DNA from: Pimelobacter simplex
GTDB lineage: Bacteria > Actinomycetota > Actinomycetes > Propionibacteriales > Nocardioidaceae
Direction: 5' to 3'
Length of the DNA: 64,000 nt
NCBI RefSeq assembly: GCF_024662235.1
Contig: NZ_CP096276.1
Location: 3,906,001 to 3,970,000, forward strand
Shown here in pieces: positions 27,185 to 37,000 of this stretch (position 1 is its first letter; every line of letters begins with the position of its first letter). The notes under the pieces were generated by a model. That model made no database searches, was not told where the DNA came from, and worked only from the letters and a program-made list of their open reading frames with translations. Made by a program: the position numbers and the translations under genes.

Positions 27185-27302
27185 CCGGGGTAACACGCTG
27201 TTCATGGTGCTGGTCGGCGGTTGTCGTCGCAAAAGACGTGCTGGGACGGCGTGGTAGCGACGTCAAGCGGCGCCCAGCACGGTGGACAGCGTGTTACCCC
27301 GG
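27185..27302. repeat. 118-bp long imperfect palindrome
   Basis: Left arm 27185-27230 and right arm 27257-27302 are 46 nt each and pair at 39 positions without gaps. The outer 17 bp (CCGGGGTAACACGCTGT) are perfect. The loop is 26 nt (27231-27256). The stem is much longer than a terminator needs. Candidates are a MITE-like mobile element, a genome-wide intergenic repeat or a structured RNA. Confidence 0.75.
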
Positions 27303-27370
27303 GTCCCGGCGGCCGCCCGCGGCGGCTCCGCGGTGCGGCCGCCCGCGACGGCGGCGGCTCCGGGACCGGC

Positions 27371-28090
27371 TCAGCGCATCTTGATCGCGAGGTGGCCGAA
27401 GTAGTGCCAGGCCGAGGCGAGCACGTCGTACTCGCGCATGTAGGCCGAGCAGTAGTTGTCGAGCGCCTGGAACTCGTTGAGCACCGAGGAGAACTCGTCG
27501 AAGAGCACGATCGTGCCGGGCACCAGCAGCGCGTCGAGCCGGGTCAGCACGTAGAGCGCCGAGGAGTAGAGGTCGGAGTCGACGTGGACGACGAGCTGGC
27601 GCTGCGGGTCGTGGTCGAACTTCTCCAGGAAGAGGTCGAGCGTCTCCTGGAACCAGCCGGGCACGAACGAGAGCCGCTCGTCCTGGATGTCGGGCAGCGC
27701 GCCGTCGACGTCGAAGTGCGCCTTGACCATCCGGCCGTCGAAGCGCTTCCAGTTCTCGGGCAGGCCCTCGAAGGAGTCGAAGCCGAAGAAGCGCGACTCG
27801 GGGTGGTGGTTCATCTCCACCCAGTGCCGCAGCGAGCTGCCCTGGAAGACCCCGAACTCCAGGTAGTCGATCGGCGCCTCACCGATGAGCGAGGCGTGCA
27901 CGTGGTCGTACATCGCGGTGCGCTCGGCGAAGGCCGGCGTGCCGTCCGGGACGTGCTCGCGCCGCCAGGTCTCGATCTTCGGCAGGTTGACCAGCGTGTC
28001 GAGCCGCCGGCTGTCGACGCCGATCTTGGCGATCGCGACCTTCGACTTGATCCGGAAGCTGGCCATGGCGGTCTGGAGCGGACGTGCCAC
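27371..28090 (-). CDS. TylF/MycF-type O-methyltransferase
   Basis: 239 residues. IDYLEFGVFQGSSLRHWVEM (SAM loop), FFGFDSFEGLPENW, VPGWFQETLDLFL and LVVHVDSDLYSSALYVL match the TylF/macrocin O-methyltransferase group, which methylates sugar hydroxyls using a metal held by the Asp-rich stretch. GTG at 28090 has AGGAG about 7 nt upstream. It is last in a minus-strand group with the FkbM and polymerase genes (39 bp gap upstream). Confidence 0.84.
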   Translation of the reverse strand: MARPLQTAMASFRIKSKVAIAKIGVDSRRLDTLVNLPKIETWRREHVPDGTPAFAERTAMYDHVHASLIGEAPIDYLEFGVFQGSSLRHWVEMNHHPESRFFGFDSFEGLPENWKRFDGRMVKAHFDVDGALPDIQDERLSFVPGWFQETLDLFLEKFDHDPQRQLVVHVDSDLYSSALYVLTRLDALLVPGTIVLFDEFSSVLNEFQALDNYCSAYMREYDVLASAWHYFGHLAIKMR

Positions 28091-28129
28091 AGGGGGTCTC
28101 CTGTCGGTGGGGGGTGCTGCGGTGGGTGG

Positions 28130-28879
28130 TCAGTGGTCCCGCACGACGAGGACGTCGGCCTGCAGGAGGCGTCCGGTCGGGTCGGAGAATCCGGTCTCGA
28201 GGCTCTGCAGGCGGTAGCCGTGCTCACGCAGCACGGCGACGGACTGCTCGGCGAGCTGCTGGCCCTCGTAGAGCTCGACGAAGGACACCTCGAGCTGGAC
28301 GGCGTCGAAGCGTCCCAGCAGGTCGCCGGCGCCCGCGATCACCTCGGCCTCGTAGCCCTGGGTGTCGATCTTGAGCAGCGTGCGCGCCGGGTCGACCGCG
28401 AACCGCTCGACGAGCTCGGACACCGTCGTGACGTCGACGCGCTCCACGGCGACGTACGCCGAGTCGGGCGCGCCGTCGAGGTGCGCCTGGGTCATGTCGA
28501 GGATCGAGGAGGAGTACGAGTTGGCCGCGACGTGGATGTCGATCGTGCCCGGCTCGCGGCCGACGGCGGCGTTGACCGGGTGCCAGTGCGGGTCGCGCTG
28601 GGCGCGGCGCTCGAGCTCGGCGTAGGCACCCGAGAGGGGCTCGCAGCTGATGATCCGGCCGCCGTACCCGGAGCGGCGCAGGCCGAGGGCGTACTGCCCG
28701 ACGTTGGCGCCGATGTCGAGGACGGTGTCGGCGCTGCGCGCGGCGAGCGTGCGCGCGACCTGGCGGGTGTAGACGCCCTTGCTCACGTCGAGGTCGAGCC
28801 GGTGCAGGCCGCCGCGGATGGCCAGCTTGGCCCGCTCGCGGACCCGGTTCTTGAGGCTCTGGTCGGGGCCGTTGCTCAT
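28130..28879 (-). CDS. FkbM-family methyltransferase
   Basis: 249 residues. TVLDIGANVGQYALGLRRSG, IISCEPLSGAYAELERRA, NSYSSSILDM, LLKIDTQGYEAEVIAGAGDL and VQLEVSFVELYEGQ give the full FkbM motif set. The ATG overlaps the stop of the polymerase gene by 4 bp (ATGA), so the two are translated together. It is a different branch from the FkbM protein at 17837-18730. The target hydroxyl is unknown. Confidence 0.88.
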   Translation of the reverse strand: MSNGPDQSLKNRVRERAKLAIRGGLHRLDLDVSKGVYTRQVARTLAARSADTVLDIGANVGQYALGLRRSGYGGRIISCEPLSGAYAELERRAQRDPHWHPVNAAVGREPGTIDIHVAANSYSSSILDMTQAHLDGAPDSAYVAVERVDVTTVSELVERFAVDPARTLLKIDTQGYEAEVIAGAGDLLGRFDAVQLEVSFVELYEGQQLAEQSVAVLREHGYRLQSLETGFSDPTGRLLQADVLVVRDH

Positions 28880-30288
28880 CGCGAGGTCTCCGTGGCGGTG
28901 GTGGTGGCGGTCAGGACGGGCACGCCGGGGGCCTCGGCGGCCTCGGCAGCCTCGGTCTCCGGGTCGGGCGGGTCGACGTCGAACGGGTCGTCGGGACGCA
29001 GCCGGCGCATGTTCATCGCGACGAGGATGGCCGGGGCCATCGCGACCCACAGGGTGCGGTCCTCGAGCGCGGGCACCGTGGGCGTGATCGCGATGAACGC
29101 CCACGCGACATAGGTCAGCCGGCGCCGCGGGTGGTTGCCGATGATCGGCCGGGCCATCACGAACAGCACCATCAGGTAGCCGACCAGGCCGACCAGACCG
29201 ATGCTCGCGGCGACGCCGAGCACCACGTTGTGGACGTAGATCGTCTCGGCGAACCCGTTGCCGAGCACCGGGTGCGACAGGAACATCTCGATGCCGAAGT
29301 CCTGGGCGTTGAGGCGCGCGTTGTCGGCCACGATCGCGTCGCCCGAGCCGGCCAGCCGGCTCAGCGCCGAGGAGTCGCCCGAGCTGTCGATGAGCAGCGG
29401 CAGCGAGACGATGCCGATCGCCATCAGCAGCGCGAGCAGGAAGCCCTTGACCGCCGAGCGCTCGACGAACGGGATCATCACGACCAGACCGGCGACCACC
29501 GCCGCCGCGGCGCGGCTGCCGCTGGTGACCACGGAGAGGACCGAGAGGGCCGCGCAGCCGGCCACGAGCACGCGGTACCAGACCGCGTCGTGGCGCTTCC
29601 AGAGGTACATGGTCAGCGCGAAGGCCATCACGCCGGCCTCGCCGAAGGCGTTGGGGTGGTGGGTCAGGCCCACGTCGCGGTTGGCGATCTTGTCGCCCAC
29701 CGGCGAGTACACGACGCTCAGCATGTGCCCGGCGACGTAGCTCCACACGAGCGTGTCGATGATCCGCCAGCCCGGCGCCCAGATCGCCAGCAGACCGACC
29801 AGGCCGACCAGGACGACGAGCCACTGGAAGAACTGCAGCGCGCTGATGATCGGCGACGGCGAGAAGACGGTCGAGAGGATGCCCGTGGTCAAGATGATGA
29901 GGACGCCGAGCGCATAGCCCATCGGCAGCCGCACCGGGCGGCCGATCAGCGTCGGCACCAGCAGCAGCACCGCGACGCCGAAGAGCAGGTCGGTCGGTGT
30001 GATCGGGGTGTCCGGGCTCGGCGCGATGCCCTTGTACATCGGCGCGGTCGCGAAGGCGCCGATCATCGCCAGGAGCGCCATCCGCTCCCGGCCCAGGACG
30101 GCGAGCGCCATCACGGCCCCGGCCAGGCCCACCGCGATGGCCGCGAGCACCGGGCCGCGCGCCGCGGCGGCGGCCAGGACGGCGGCCAGCAGCACCACGA
30201 AGACGGTGACCGCACGGCGCTCGACGACGCCGGTGCTGCCGTCTCCCGTCACCGCCGTGGGCGGTCGCGGGGTGGTCTGGTGGGGCAC
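28876..30288 (-). CDS. O-antigen polymerase/ligase-like membrane protein (Wzy/WaaL-type)
   Basis: 470 residues with about ten to twelve hydrophobic helices and a large loop holding THHPNAFGEAGVMAFAL, TSGSRAAAAVVAG and HPVLGNGFAETIYVHNVVLG, the usual pattern of O-antigen ligase/polymerase proteins. It would polymerise repeat units or attach them. The GTG at 30288 follows GAGGAG by 4 nt; an ATG at 30303 is possible and would place the RBS inside the gene. The C-terminus is acidic (PETEAAEAAEAP). Confidence 0.85.
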   Translation of the reverse strand: MPHQTTPRPPTAVTGDGSTGVVERRAVTVFVVLLAAVLAAAAARGPVLAAIAVGLAGAVMALAVLGRERMALLAMIGAFATAPMYKGIAPSPDTPITPTDLLFGVAVLLLVPTLIGRPVRLPMGYALGVLIILTTGILSTVFSPSPIISALQFFQWLVVLVGLVGLLAIWAPGWRIIDTLVWSYVAGHMLSVVYSPVGDKIANRDVGLTHHPNAFGEAGVMAFALTMYLWKRHDAVWYRVLVAGCAALSVLSVVTSGSRAAAAVVAGLVVMIPFVERSAVKGFLLALLMAIGIVSLPLLIDSSGDSSALSRLAGSGDAIVADNARLNAQDFGIEMFLSHPVLGNGFAETIYVHNVVLGVAASIGLVGLVGYLMVLFVMARPIIGNHPRRRLTYVAWAFIAITPTVPALEDRTLWVAMAPAILVAMNMRRLRPDDPFDVDPPDPETEAAEAAEAPGVPVLTATTTATETSR

Positions 30289-30359
30289 GGGTCTCCTCTG
30301 CATTCCGCTGTCGTCGTATGCGTCAACGGCGGAAGGGAGTCTAGGGGACGGCCTTTCTC

Positions 30360-30635
30360 CTATCCGCCCGCGAACGGCGGCAGGAATTCGACCGTGTCGC
30401 CCGGCTGGAGGACGACGGCGGCCGGATCCTCGGACGACACCGGCCGCTCGCCGACGAGCACCGAGCAGACCTGGACCACCTCGGGGAAGCGGCCTCCGGC
30501 GTGGCGTCGTACCAGCTCGGTGCGCAGGTCGGCCAGCGTCACCGGTCCCGGCGCCGCGACCTCCTCCTCCGCCTGACCCGCTGCCGCCCGGGCGGCGGCC
30601 CAGTAGCGGACCCGGATGACCTGCGTCTCATTCAC
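30360..30635 (-). CDS. MoaD/ThiS family sulfur carrier protein
   Basis: 91 residues with a beta-grasp pattern ending in FLPPFAGG; the terminal Gly-Gly is the site that is adenylated and thiocarboxylated in MoaD and ThiS. The GTG at 30635 gives the family's normal length; the upstream extension to 30776 is Ser/Arg-rich and unlike the family. It is divergent from glnR. Whether it serves molybdopterin or another sulfur transfer cannot be decided, as no moaE or thiG lies near. Confidence 0.84.
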   Translation of the reverse strand: MNETQVIRVRYWAAARAAAGQAEEEVAAPGPVTLADLRTELVRRHAGGRFPEVVQVCSVLVGERPVSSEDPAAVVLQPGDTVEFLPPFAGG

Positions 30636-30663
30636 CTCGGCGACCCTTCCCCGTTGCACTGTT

Positions 30664-30679
30664 GTTTCGGTATCGTCCC
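30664..30679 (-). promoter_or_regulatory. Possible GlnR binding site
   Basis: On the minus strand GGGAC-GATACC-GAAAC is close to the published actinobacterial GlnR box (GTnAC, 6 nt, GAAAC), with one mismatch in the first half. It lies in the moaD-glnR intergenic region, so it could serve autoregulation. A single near-match in GC-rich DNA is weak evidence. Confidence 0.3.
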
Positions 30680-30768
30680 TCACCAGAAAACTGGCCGGGA
30701 CCCAGCGTTGCGTTTCGGTCTCTCGACTCGGCGCCCGCGATCGCGGTGATGCCGGTGAGGAGGCCAGC

Positions 30769-31509
30769 GTGAGCACTCTCCTTCTGCTGACCAGCGCACT
30801 GCAACCCTCGGCCGAGGTGCTGCCCGGTCTGGCCCTCCTGGGTCACCAGGTCAAGATCCTGCCCGCCGAGGGCAGCGCGCTGCTCGAGGCCCCCGACGCG
30901 GACCTGCTCCTCGTCGACGGCCGCCAGGACCTGGCCGGCGCCCGCGACCTGTGCCGGCTCATCCGCACGACCGGGACCGACGTCCCGGTCCTGCTCATCG
31001 TGACCGAGGGCGGCCTGGCCGTCGTCAACCACGACTGGGGCATGGACGACGTCGTCCTGCACACCTGCGGCCCGGCCGAGCTCGAGGCCCGGATCAAGCT
31101 CGCCGTCGGCCGCCTCGCCGCGGCCCGCGACGCCGCCGACCCCGAGGCCCACGTGATCCGCTCGGGCGAGGTCGTCGTCGACGACGCGACCTACACGGCC
31201 AAGGTCGGCGGGCGCACCCTCGACCTGACGTTCAAGGAGTTCGAGCTCCTCAAGTTCCTCGCCCAGCACCCGGGCCGGGTGTTCAGCCGCCAGCAGCTGC
31301 TCCAGGAGGTCTGGGGCTACGACTACTTCGGCGGCACCCGCACCGTCGACGTCCACGTACGCCGGCTGCGCGCCAAGCTCGGGCCCGAGAACGAGACCCT
31401 CATCGGCACCGTGCGCAACGTCGGCTACCGGTTCGTGCTGCCCTCCAAGGAGGCCGCCGCCGAGGCCGACGCCGCGACCGTGGCGGAGCGGGACCAGCAG
31501 GACGCCTAG
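30769..31509 (+). CDS. glnR: Global nitrogen regulator GlnR (orphan OmpR-type)
   Basis: 246 residues. It starts [20 protein letters not shown], runs through [12 protein letters not shown] and [20 protein letters not shown], and ends with a winged-helix domain ([40 protein letters not shown]). This reads almost as Streptomyces GlnR along its length. GlnR is an unphosphorylated orphan regulator of glnA, amtB and nitrate/nitrite genes: the receiver keeps one Asp but lacks the acidic pair and the conserved Lys. GAGGAGG precedes the GTG. No histidine kinase gene adjoins it. Confidence 0.93.
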   Translation: MSTLLLLTSALQPSAEVLPGLALLGHQVKILPAEGSALLEAPDADLLLVDGRQDLAGARDLCRLIRTTGTDVPVLLIVTEGGLAVVNHDWGMDDVVLHTCGPAELEARIKLAVGRLAAARDAADPEAHVIRSGEVVVDDATYTAKVGGRTLDLTFKEFELLKFLAQHPGRVFSRQQLLQEVWGYDYFGGTRTVDVHVRRLRAKLGPENETLIGTVRNVGYRFVLPSKEAAAEADAATVAERDQQDA

Positions 31510-31517
31510 GCCCCGCC

Positions 31518-33065
31518 CTAGGACGTCCGGCCCTGCTCGTCGAAGTGGTCGGCGGTGTGCATCAGCCGGCGCACCTGCTCCCGCAGCTCCGGGCCGAGCT
31601 CGCCCCAGCCCTCCTTGTAGCCGTAGACCGACGCCAGCGAGCGGGCGTCGTAGTCGCCGTTGAAGATGTCGACGTCCGCCGTCGTGATCAGCCCCGGGTG
31701 AGCGACACCCACCGCCGCGGAGACCCGGGTGAGCTCCTTGCGGAGGGTGCGGAGGTAGACCGCGCAGCGCTCCGCCTTCGAGACCGGGTCGAGGCCACGC
31801 ACCAGCCACGGGTTCTGGGTGGCGACGCCGGTCGGGCAGTGGTCGGTGTGGCACTTCTGGGCCTGGATGCAGCCGATCGACAGCATCACCTCGCGCGCCA
31901 CGTTGACCATGTCGGCGCCCAGCGCGAACGCGACGACCGCGTTGTCGGGGAAGCCCAGCTTGGCCGAGCCGATGAACGTGATGTCATCGGTCAGCCCCAG
32001 CTCGGCGAACGTGCCGTAGACCCGGGAGAAGCCCATCCGGTAGGGCACCGAGACCGAGTCGGCGAAGATCAGCGGCGCCGCGCCCGTACCGCCCTCGCCG
32101 CCGTCGACGGTGATGAAGTCGACCCCGCGCTCGCGCGGCAGCATCAGCCGGGCCAGCTCCTCCCAGAAGTCCATCGCACCGACGGCCGACTTGATGCCGA
32201 CCGGCAGCCCGGTCTCGGCGGCGATCATCTCGACGAAGTCGAGCATCGAGTCGACGTCGTGGAAGGCGGTGTGGCGCGAGGGCGACGCGCAGTCCCGGCC
32301 CTCGGGGATGCCGCGGATCTCGGCGATCTCGGCCGTCACCTTCGCCGCCGGCAGCAGCCCGCCCAGCCCCGGCTTGGCGCCCTGGCTGAGCTTGATCTCG
32401 ATCGCCCGGACCGGCGCGGAGGCGACCATCTCCTTGAGCCGCGGCAGCGAGAAGGCGCCGTGCTCGTCGCGGCACCCGAAGTACGCCGTACCGATCTGGA
32501 GGGTGAGGTCGGCGCCGTTGCGGTGGTACGGCGAGATCGCGCCCTCGCCCGTGTTGTGCAGGCAGCCCGCGGCGGCCGCCCCCTTGTTGATCGCCGTGAT
32601 CGCGTTGGGCGAGAGCGAGCCGAAGCTCATCGCCGACACGTTGACCACCGAGCCGGGCCGGAACGCCCGGGCCCGCCCGCGCGGCCCGCCGAGCACCTTG
32701 GCGCTCGGCAGCGTCCAGTCGTGGTCCTGGTCGCTGGGCAGCTGGTCGGCGAACGTGCGCTGCTTGATGTAGGCGTGCCCCTGGGTGTGCTCGACGTCGA
32801 CGTCGGTGCCGAACCCGAAGTAGGAGTTCTGCTCCTTGCTGGAGGCATAGATCCAGGTCCGCTGGTCGCGGCTGAACGGCCGCTCCTCCTCGTTGCTGGT
32901 CACGATGTACTGACGCAGCTCGGGACCGACCTTCTCCAGCAGGTAGCGGGCATGGCCGATCACCGGGAAGTTGCGCTGGAGGGCGTGCTTCTTCTGGACC
33001 AGGTCGCGCGCGGCGACCGCTCCGAGGGCGAGGGCGGCCCCACCCACCGCGCGGCTCAGCTTCAT
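31518..33065 (-). CDS. FMN-binding glutamate-synthase-domain protein
   Basis: 515 residues. An N-terminal hydrophobic segment (VGGAALALGAVAARDLV) may be a membrane anchor. The rest is a GltB-like FMN TIM barrel: NVSAMSFGSLSPNAITAIN, GEGAISPYHRNGADL, EIKLSQGAKPGLGG, ITVDGGEGGTGAAPL and a cysteine cluster CIQAQKCHTDHCPTGVATQ as in the 3Fe-4S region. There is no amidotransferase domain, so it is not a complete glutamate synthase. It is convergent with glnR (8 bp gap), which hints at nitrogen metabolism. Confidence 0.87.
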   Translation of the reverse strand: MKLSRAVGGAALALGAVAARDLVQKKHALQRNFPVIGHARYLLEKVGPELRQYIVTSNEEERPFSRDQRTWIYASSKEQNSYFGFGTDVDVEHTQGHAYIKQRTFADQLPSDQDHDWTLPSAKVLGGPRGRARAFRPGSVVNVSAMSFGSLSPNAITAINKGAAAAGCLHNTGEGAISPYHRNGADLTLQIGTAYFGCRDEHGAFSLPRLKEMVASAPVRAIEIKLSQGAKPGLGGLLPAAKVTAEIAEIRGIPEGRDCASPSRHTAFHDVDSMLDFVEMIAAETGLPVGIKSAVGAMDFWEELARLMLPRERGVDFITVDGGEGGTGAAPLIFADSVSVPYRMGFSRVYGTFAELGLTDDITFIGSAKLGFPDNAVVAFALGADMVNVAREVMLSIGCIQAQKCHTDHCPTGVATQNPWLVRGLDPVSKAERCAVYLRTLRKELTRVSAAVGVAHPGLITTADVDIFNGDYDARSLASVYGYKEGWGELGPELREQVRRLMHTADHFDEQGRTS

Positions 33066-33134
33066 GGGCCATTCCTACCGCGTCGCGAGGTCGCGGGTAA
33101 GAGGGGGCAGGGGCTCGCGCGATAGCGTCGCGAG

Positions 33135-34007
33135 GTGACCCCGGACCTCCCCCTGCTGACCGGTACCCCCGCCCTCGACGCGATCGACCGCGTGCGGGAG
33201 GCCTGCCGCGACGCCGACGGGACCGACCCGCTCGACGAGGCCGCCACCCTGCGCCTCAAGCACCACGGGCTCGACGGCATCGGCGCCTGGGTCGCCGCCG
33301 ACGGCTTCGCCCTGCGCCGCGACGACGAGATCGACCTCGCCGTCGCGCCCGCCGCGCGCGGACGCGGCGTGGCCGGCACGCTGGGCGGGCTCGCGGTCGC
33401 CGAGCCGGGCCCGCTGACCGCCTGGTCGCACGGCGACCACCCCGCCGCCGCGGCGCTCGCCGCCCGCTGGGGGTTCGCCCGCACCCGGGAGCTGTGGGTG
33501 ATGCGCCGGCCGACCGCCGTACCGCTGGCGGGGAACGTGGTGCCCGACGGCATCCGGATCCGCGACTACGGCTCCGGCGACGCCACCGCCCTCCTCGCGG
33601 TCAACGCCGCCGCCTTCGCCCACCACCCCGAGCAGGGCTCCCTCGACGAGGCCGGCCTGGCCGAGCGGATGGCCGAGCCCTGGTTCGACCCCGCCGGCCT
33701 GCTCCTCGCCGTCGCGGACGACGGCGAGCTGCTCGGCTTCCACTGGACCAAGCAGCACGACGCGGACACCGGCGAGGTCTACGTCGTCGGCGTCTCCCCC
33801 GCCGCCCAGGGCCGCGGCCTGGGCCGCGTGCTCACCCTCGCCGGCCTCCAGCACCTCGCCTCCCGAGGCGTCGCCGAGGTGCTCCTGTACGTCGAGTCCG
33901 ACAACGAACCGGCGCGGCGACTGTACGAAGGCCTCGGCTTCGGCCACGCTGCAGCGGACACCCACGTCCAGTACCGCCGACCGGACGTTTCCCAAGTTTC
34001 GCCGTAA
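33135..34007 (+). CDS. mshD: Mycothiol synthase (acetyl-CoA:Cys-GlcN-Ins acetyltransferase)
   Basis: 290 residues made of two GNAT halves. The second has VGVSPAAQGRGLGRVLTLAG (acetyl-CoA loop) and LYVESDNEPARRLYEGLGF, the first a degenerate APAARGRGVAGTLGG. LLGFHWTKQH and the FDPAGLLLA segment are typical of MshD. It performs the last step of mycothiol synthesis, an actinobacterial thiol. The GTG lies 6 nt after TAGCGT (33123-33128), consistent with a leaderless mRNA. Confidence 0.9.
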   Translation: MTPDLPLLTGTPALDAIDRVREACRDADGTDPLDEAATLRLKHHGLDGIGAWVAADGFALRRDDEIDLAVAPAARGRGVAGTLGGLAVAEPGPLTAWSHGDHPAAAALAARWGFARTRELWVMRRPTAVPLAGNVVPDGIRIRDYGSGDATALLAVNAAAFAHHPEQGSLDEAGLAERMAEPWFDPAGLLLAVADDGELLGFHWTKQHDADTGEVYVVGVSPAAQGRGLGRVLTLAGLQHLASRGVAEVLLYVESDNEPARRLYEGLGFGHAAADTHVQYRRPDVSQVSP

Positions 34008-34037
34008 CCCCCCTGCGGCTGAGTAGATTTACCTGAC

Positions 34038-37000
34038 ATGAGCTCTGTCACCGACAACGAGCCGGAGCCCGAGGACTCCCGGCTCGATGACGCGCGCCCC
34101 GCGCGCGGTCGGGGACGCCGTGGCCGGCTGTGGCGCCGCCACGAGGACGAGGCTCCCGATGCCGGCGAGCTCGACGCGGACGAGGTGGCCGAGCTGCTGC
34201 GGCGCAGCAACACCTCGGTCGCGCCGGAGGACGACGCTCCGGGCGAGCCTGCTGCTGCAGCTCCTGCTGCTTCTCCTGAGGCTCCTGCGCCCGAGGCGCG
34301 CGCCGGGGACTGGTCGGACGTCATCGACCGCTCGCTGGGTCGCCCGCTGACCGAGATCGCGCCCGAGGAGTTCGAGGTCACCCCTCCCGCGAGCGACGAC
34401 CCGTCGCTGCGGGGGACGCTGACGGACCGGTTGGAGCGGATGCGGTCCGAGTCCGACGTGGCGCCGGCTCCCTCGCCGACGGCCGCGGGTGACGAGGACG
34501 GGGACGGTCCCGTCGACGCCGTCGATGTCGCCGATGCCGAGGACGGTGACTGGGCTGCGGTCATCTCCCGCTCGACCAGTCGTTCGCTCGGTGAGCGGCA
34601 CGGGCTGAGCGCGCCGGAGCCCGCGCCGGAGCCTGAGCCCGAGCCGGAGCCTGAGCCCGTTGCTGAGGTCGAGGCCGACCTCGACCCCCTCACGTCCGAG
34701 ACCTGGATCATCGAGCCCGAGGCCGTGATCGAGCCGGAGCCCACGCCCGAGCCGGAGCCCATCGAGCCCGAGGCGGTCGAGCCTGAGGCGGTCGAGGCCG
34801 AGGCGGTCGAGCCCGAGCCCGCCCCGGAACCGCACGCCGACTTCGACCCGGCCACCGCGGACCTGCCGGACCACCGTCGTACCGCCGAGGAGGCCGGCCA
34901 GCGCGTCATCGCCGACGCCTTCGACGGCGGCTTCGCCGAGCCGACCCCGGTCCCCCAGCCCAAGGGCCTGGCCCGGCTGCGCCGGCGTCCCGGCGCGGGT
35001 TCCGCGCCGCGGCCCGAGGCGCGGCCGCTGCAGGAGTTCGTCGAGCCGCCGCTGCTCGAGGAGCCGATCCCCAACATCGACCAGCCGGCCGACGTACCGC
35101 GTCGCCCGTCGGAGGTCCTCGCCCACGCGCGCGCCGAGATCGAGGCCGAGCTGGTCGAGTCCGCGCCGCCGGTCGCGGCCGAGGACGGTACGCGCGCGGA
35201 GCCCGAGGTCGTCGTACCGGACAACGCGGAGGTGGTCGCCGCCCTCGCCGCGCGCCTGCGCCGCGACGCCGAGCTGGCCGCCGCCGAGCAGGCCGCCGAG
35301 CGCGCTGCCGCCGAGGAGGCCGCCCAGCGCGCCAGCGAGGCCCGCGCCGAGGCCGACCGCCTCGCGCAGGAGCAGGCCGAGACCGCAGCCACCGCGCACC
35401 GCGCCCGTGCCGAGGCCGAGGAGCTCGCCCGTACCGAGGCCGCCGCCCGCGAGGCCGCCGAGCGCGCCGCCCGCGAGCGCGCCGAGCTGGCCGACGCCGA
35501 GTCCGCCCGCCGCGAGGAGGCCGAACGCCACGCCGTCGAGCAGGCCGAGCGCGCCAGCGAGGCCCACGCCGCCCGCGAGGCCGCCGAGGCCAACGCCCGC
35601 GAGCAGGCCGACCTCGCCGCCGTCGCCGCCGGAGCCCGCCAGCAGGCGGAGTCCGCCGCCGAGACGTACGCCGAGGCCGCCCGCGTCGCCCACGAGGAGC
35701 GCGCCGCCGCCGAGGACCGCGCCCGGGTCATGGCCGAGGCCGCCGCCGTCAGCGCCGCCGAGCACGCCGAGTTCGCCCGCCGGATGCTGGCCGAGCGCGA
35801 GGCCGCGGAACGTACCTCCGCCGAGATCGCCCAGGCCCGCGCCCTCGCCGAGGAGTCCGCCCGCCAGCAGGCCGCCCTCGCCCAGGACGCCCACCGCGCC
35901 GCCGAGGCCGCCGAGGAGCGCGCCCGGATGCTCGCCGAGCAGGCCGCCGCCAGCGCGGAGGAGCACGGCGCCCTCGCCCGCCAGGCCGTCGAGGAGCGCG
36001 CGGTCGCCGAGCTCGCCGCCACCGAGCACGCCCACCTGGCCCAAGAAGCCCAGCAGGCCCGCCAGCTCGCCGAGCAGGCCGCCCTCGAACAAGCCGAGCT
36101 CGCCCGCCTCGCCCTCGAGACCGCCGAGGCCGCCGAGCGCCGCGCCGAGGACGCCGCCGGCCGCGCCGAGGCCCAGGCCGCCGCCCGCGTCGCCGCCGAC
36201 GAGTCCGCCACCCAGCAGGCCCGCCGCGCCGAAGAGGCCCACGAAGCCCGCCGCCTCGCCGAGGAAGCCGCCCGCGAGCAGCTCGAGCTCGCCACCGAGG
36301 CCCAGGCCGCCGCCGCCTCCGCCCACAGCTCCGCCGCCGCCCTCGCCGAGGAGAAGAAGGCCGCCACCGAGGCCCTCGCCCTCGCCACCGAGTTCGCCAC
36401 CGAAGCCGCCAACGCCCGTACCGAGGCCGAGCAGCGCGCCGCCGCCGCCCTCACCGAGCTCGAGCACTCCGCCGCCACCCACGCCGCCGCCGTCGAGACC
36501 CTCCAGTCCGACCTCGTCCGCGCCGAAGAGCGCGCCCTCCAGCACGCCCAGGCCCGCGCCGACGCCGAAGCCGCCGCCGCCGAACAGGCCCGCGCCCGCG
36601 CCGACGCCGAGGCCCGTGCTGCCGAGCTTGCGCAGGAGCGCGAGCGGGCGCTTGCGCAGACGGCTGCGCTGGCGAGCCAGATGGCGGAGATCCAGGCACG
36701 TTTGCGGGGCGAGGACGGGGACGGGGCTGCGGCGGTCGTCGAGCCGGCTATCGAGCCGGTCGCTGAGCCGGTGGAGCTGGTTGAGTCGGTGGAGCCGGAG
36801 CCGGTCGAGCTGGTGACCGTGGCTGAAGCGGAGCCGGTCGTCGACCCGGAGCCCGAGTCTGACCCCGAGCCGGAGCCCGTGGCCGTGATCGACCCCGACC
36901 CCGAGCCGGAGCCTGAGGCCGTCATCGCGCCCGAGCCTGAGCCCGACCCCGAGCCGGTCGTCGACGCGGAAGCACCTGAGGCCGACGTCGAGCCGGTCGC

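Larger units (their letters stand above)
27044..27370. other. 327-bp intergenic region between convergent genes
   Basis: No coding sequence was recognised. It contains a 30-bp perfect palindrome (27075-27104), a 118-bp imperfect palindrome (27185-27302), and just before the stop of the next minus-strand gene a GC-rich stretch bounded by GGTCCCGG (27302-27309) and CCGGGACC (27360-27367). Confidence 0.8.

Noticed and set aside
35407-36816. Plus-strand Pro/Ser-rich reading inside the giant gene
   Set aside because: A frame shadow of the Ala-Glu coiled-coil region; no start signal and low complexity.
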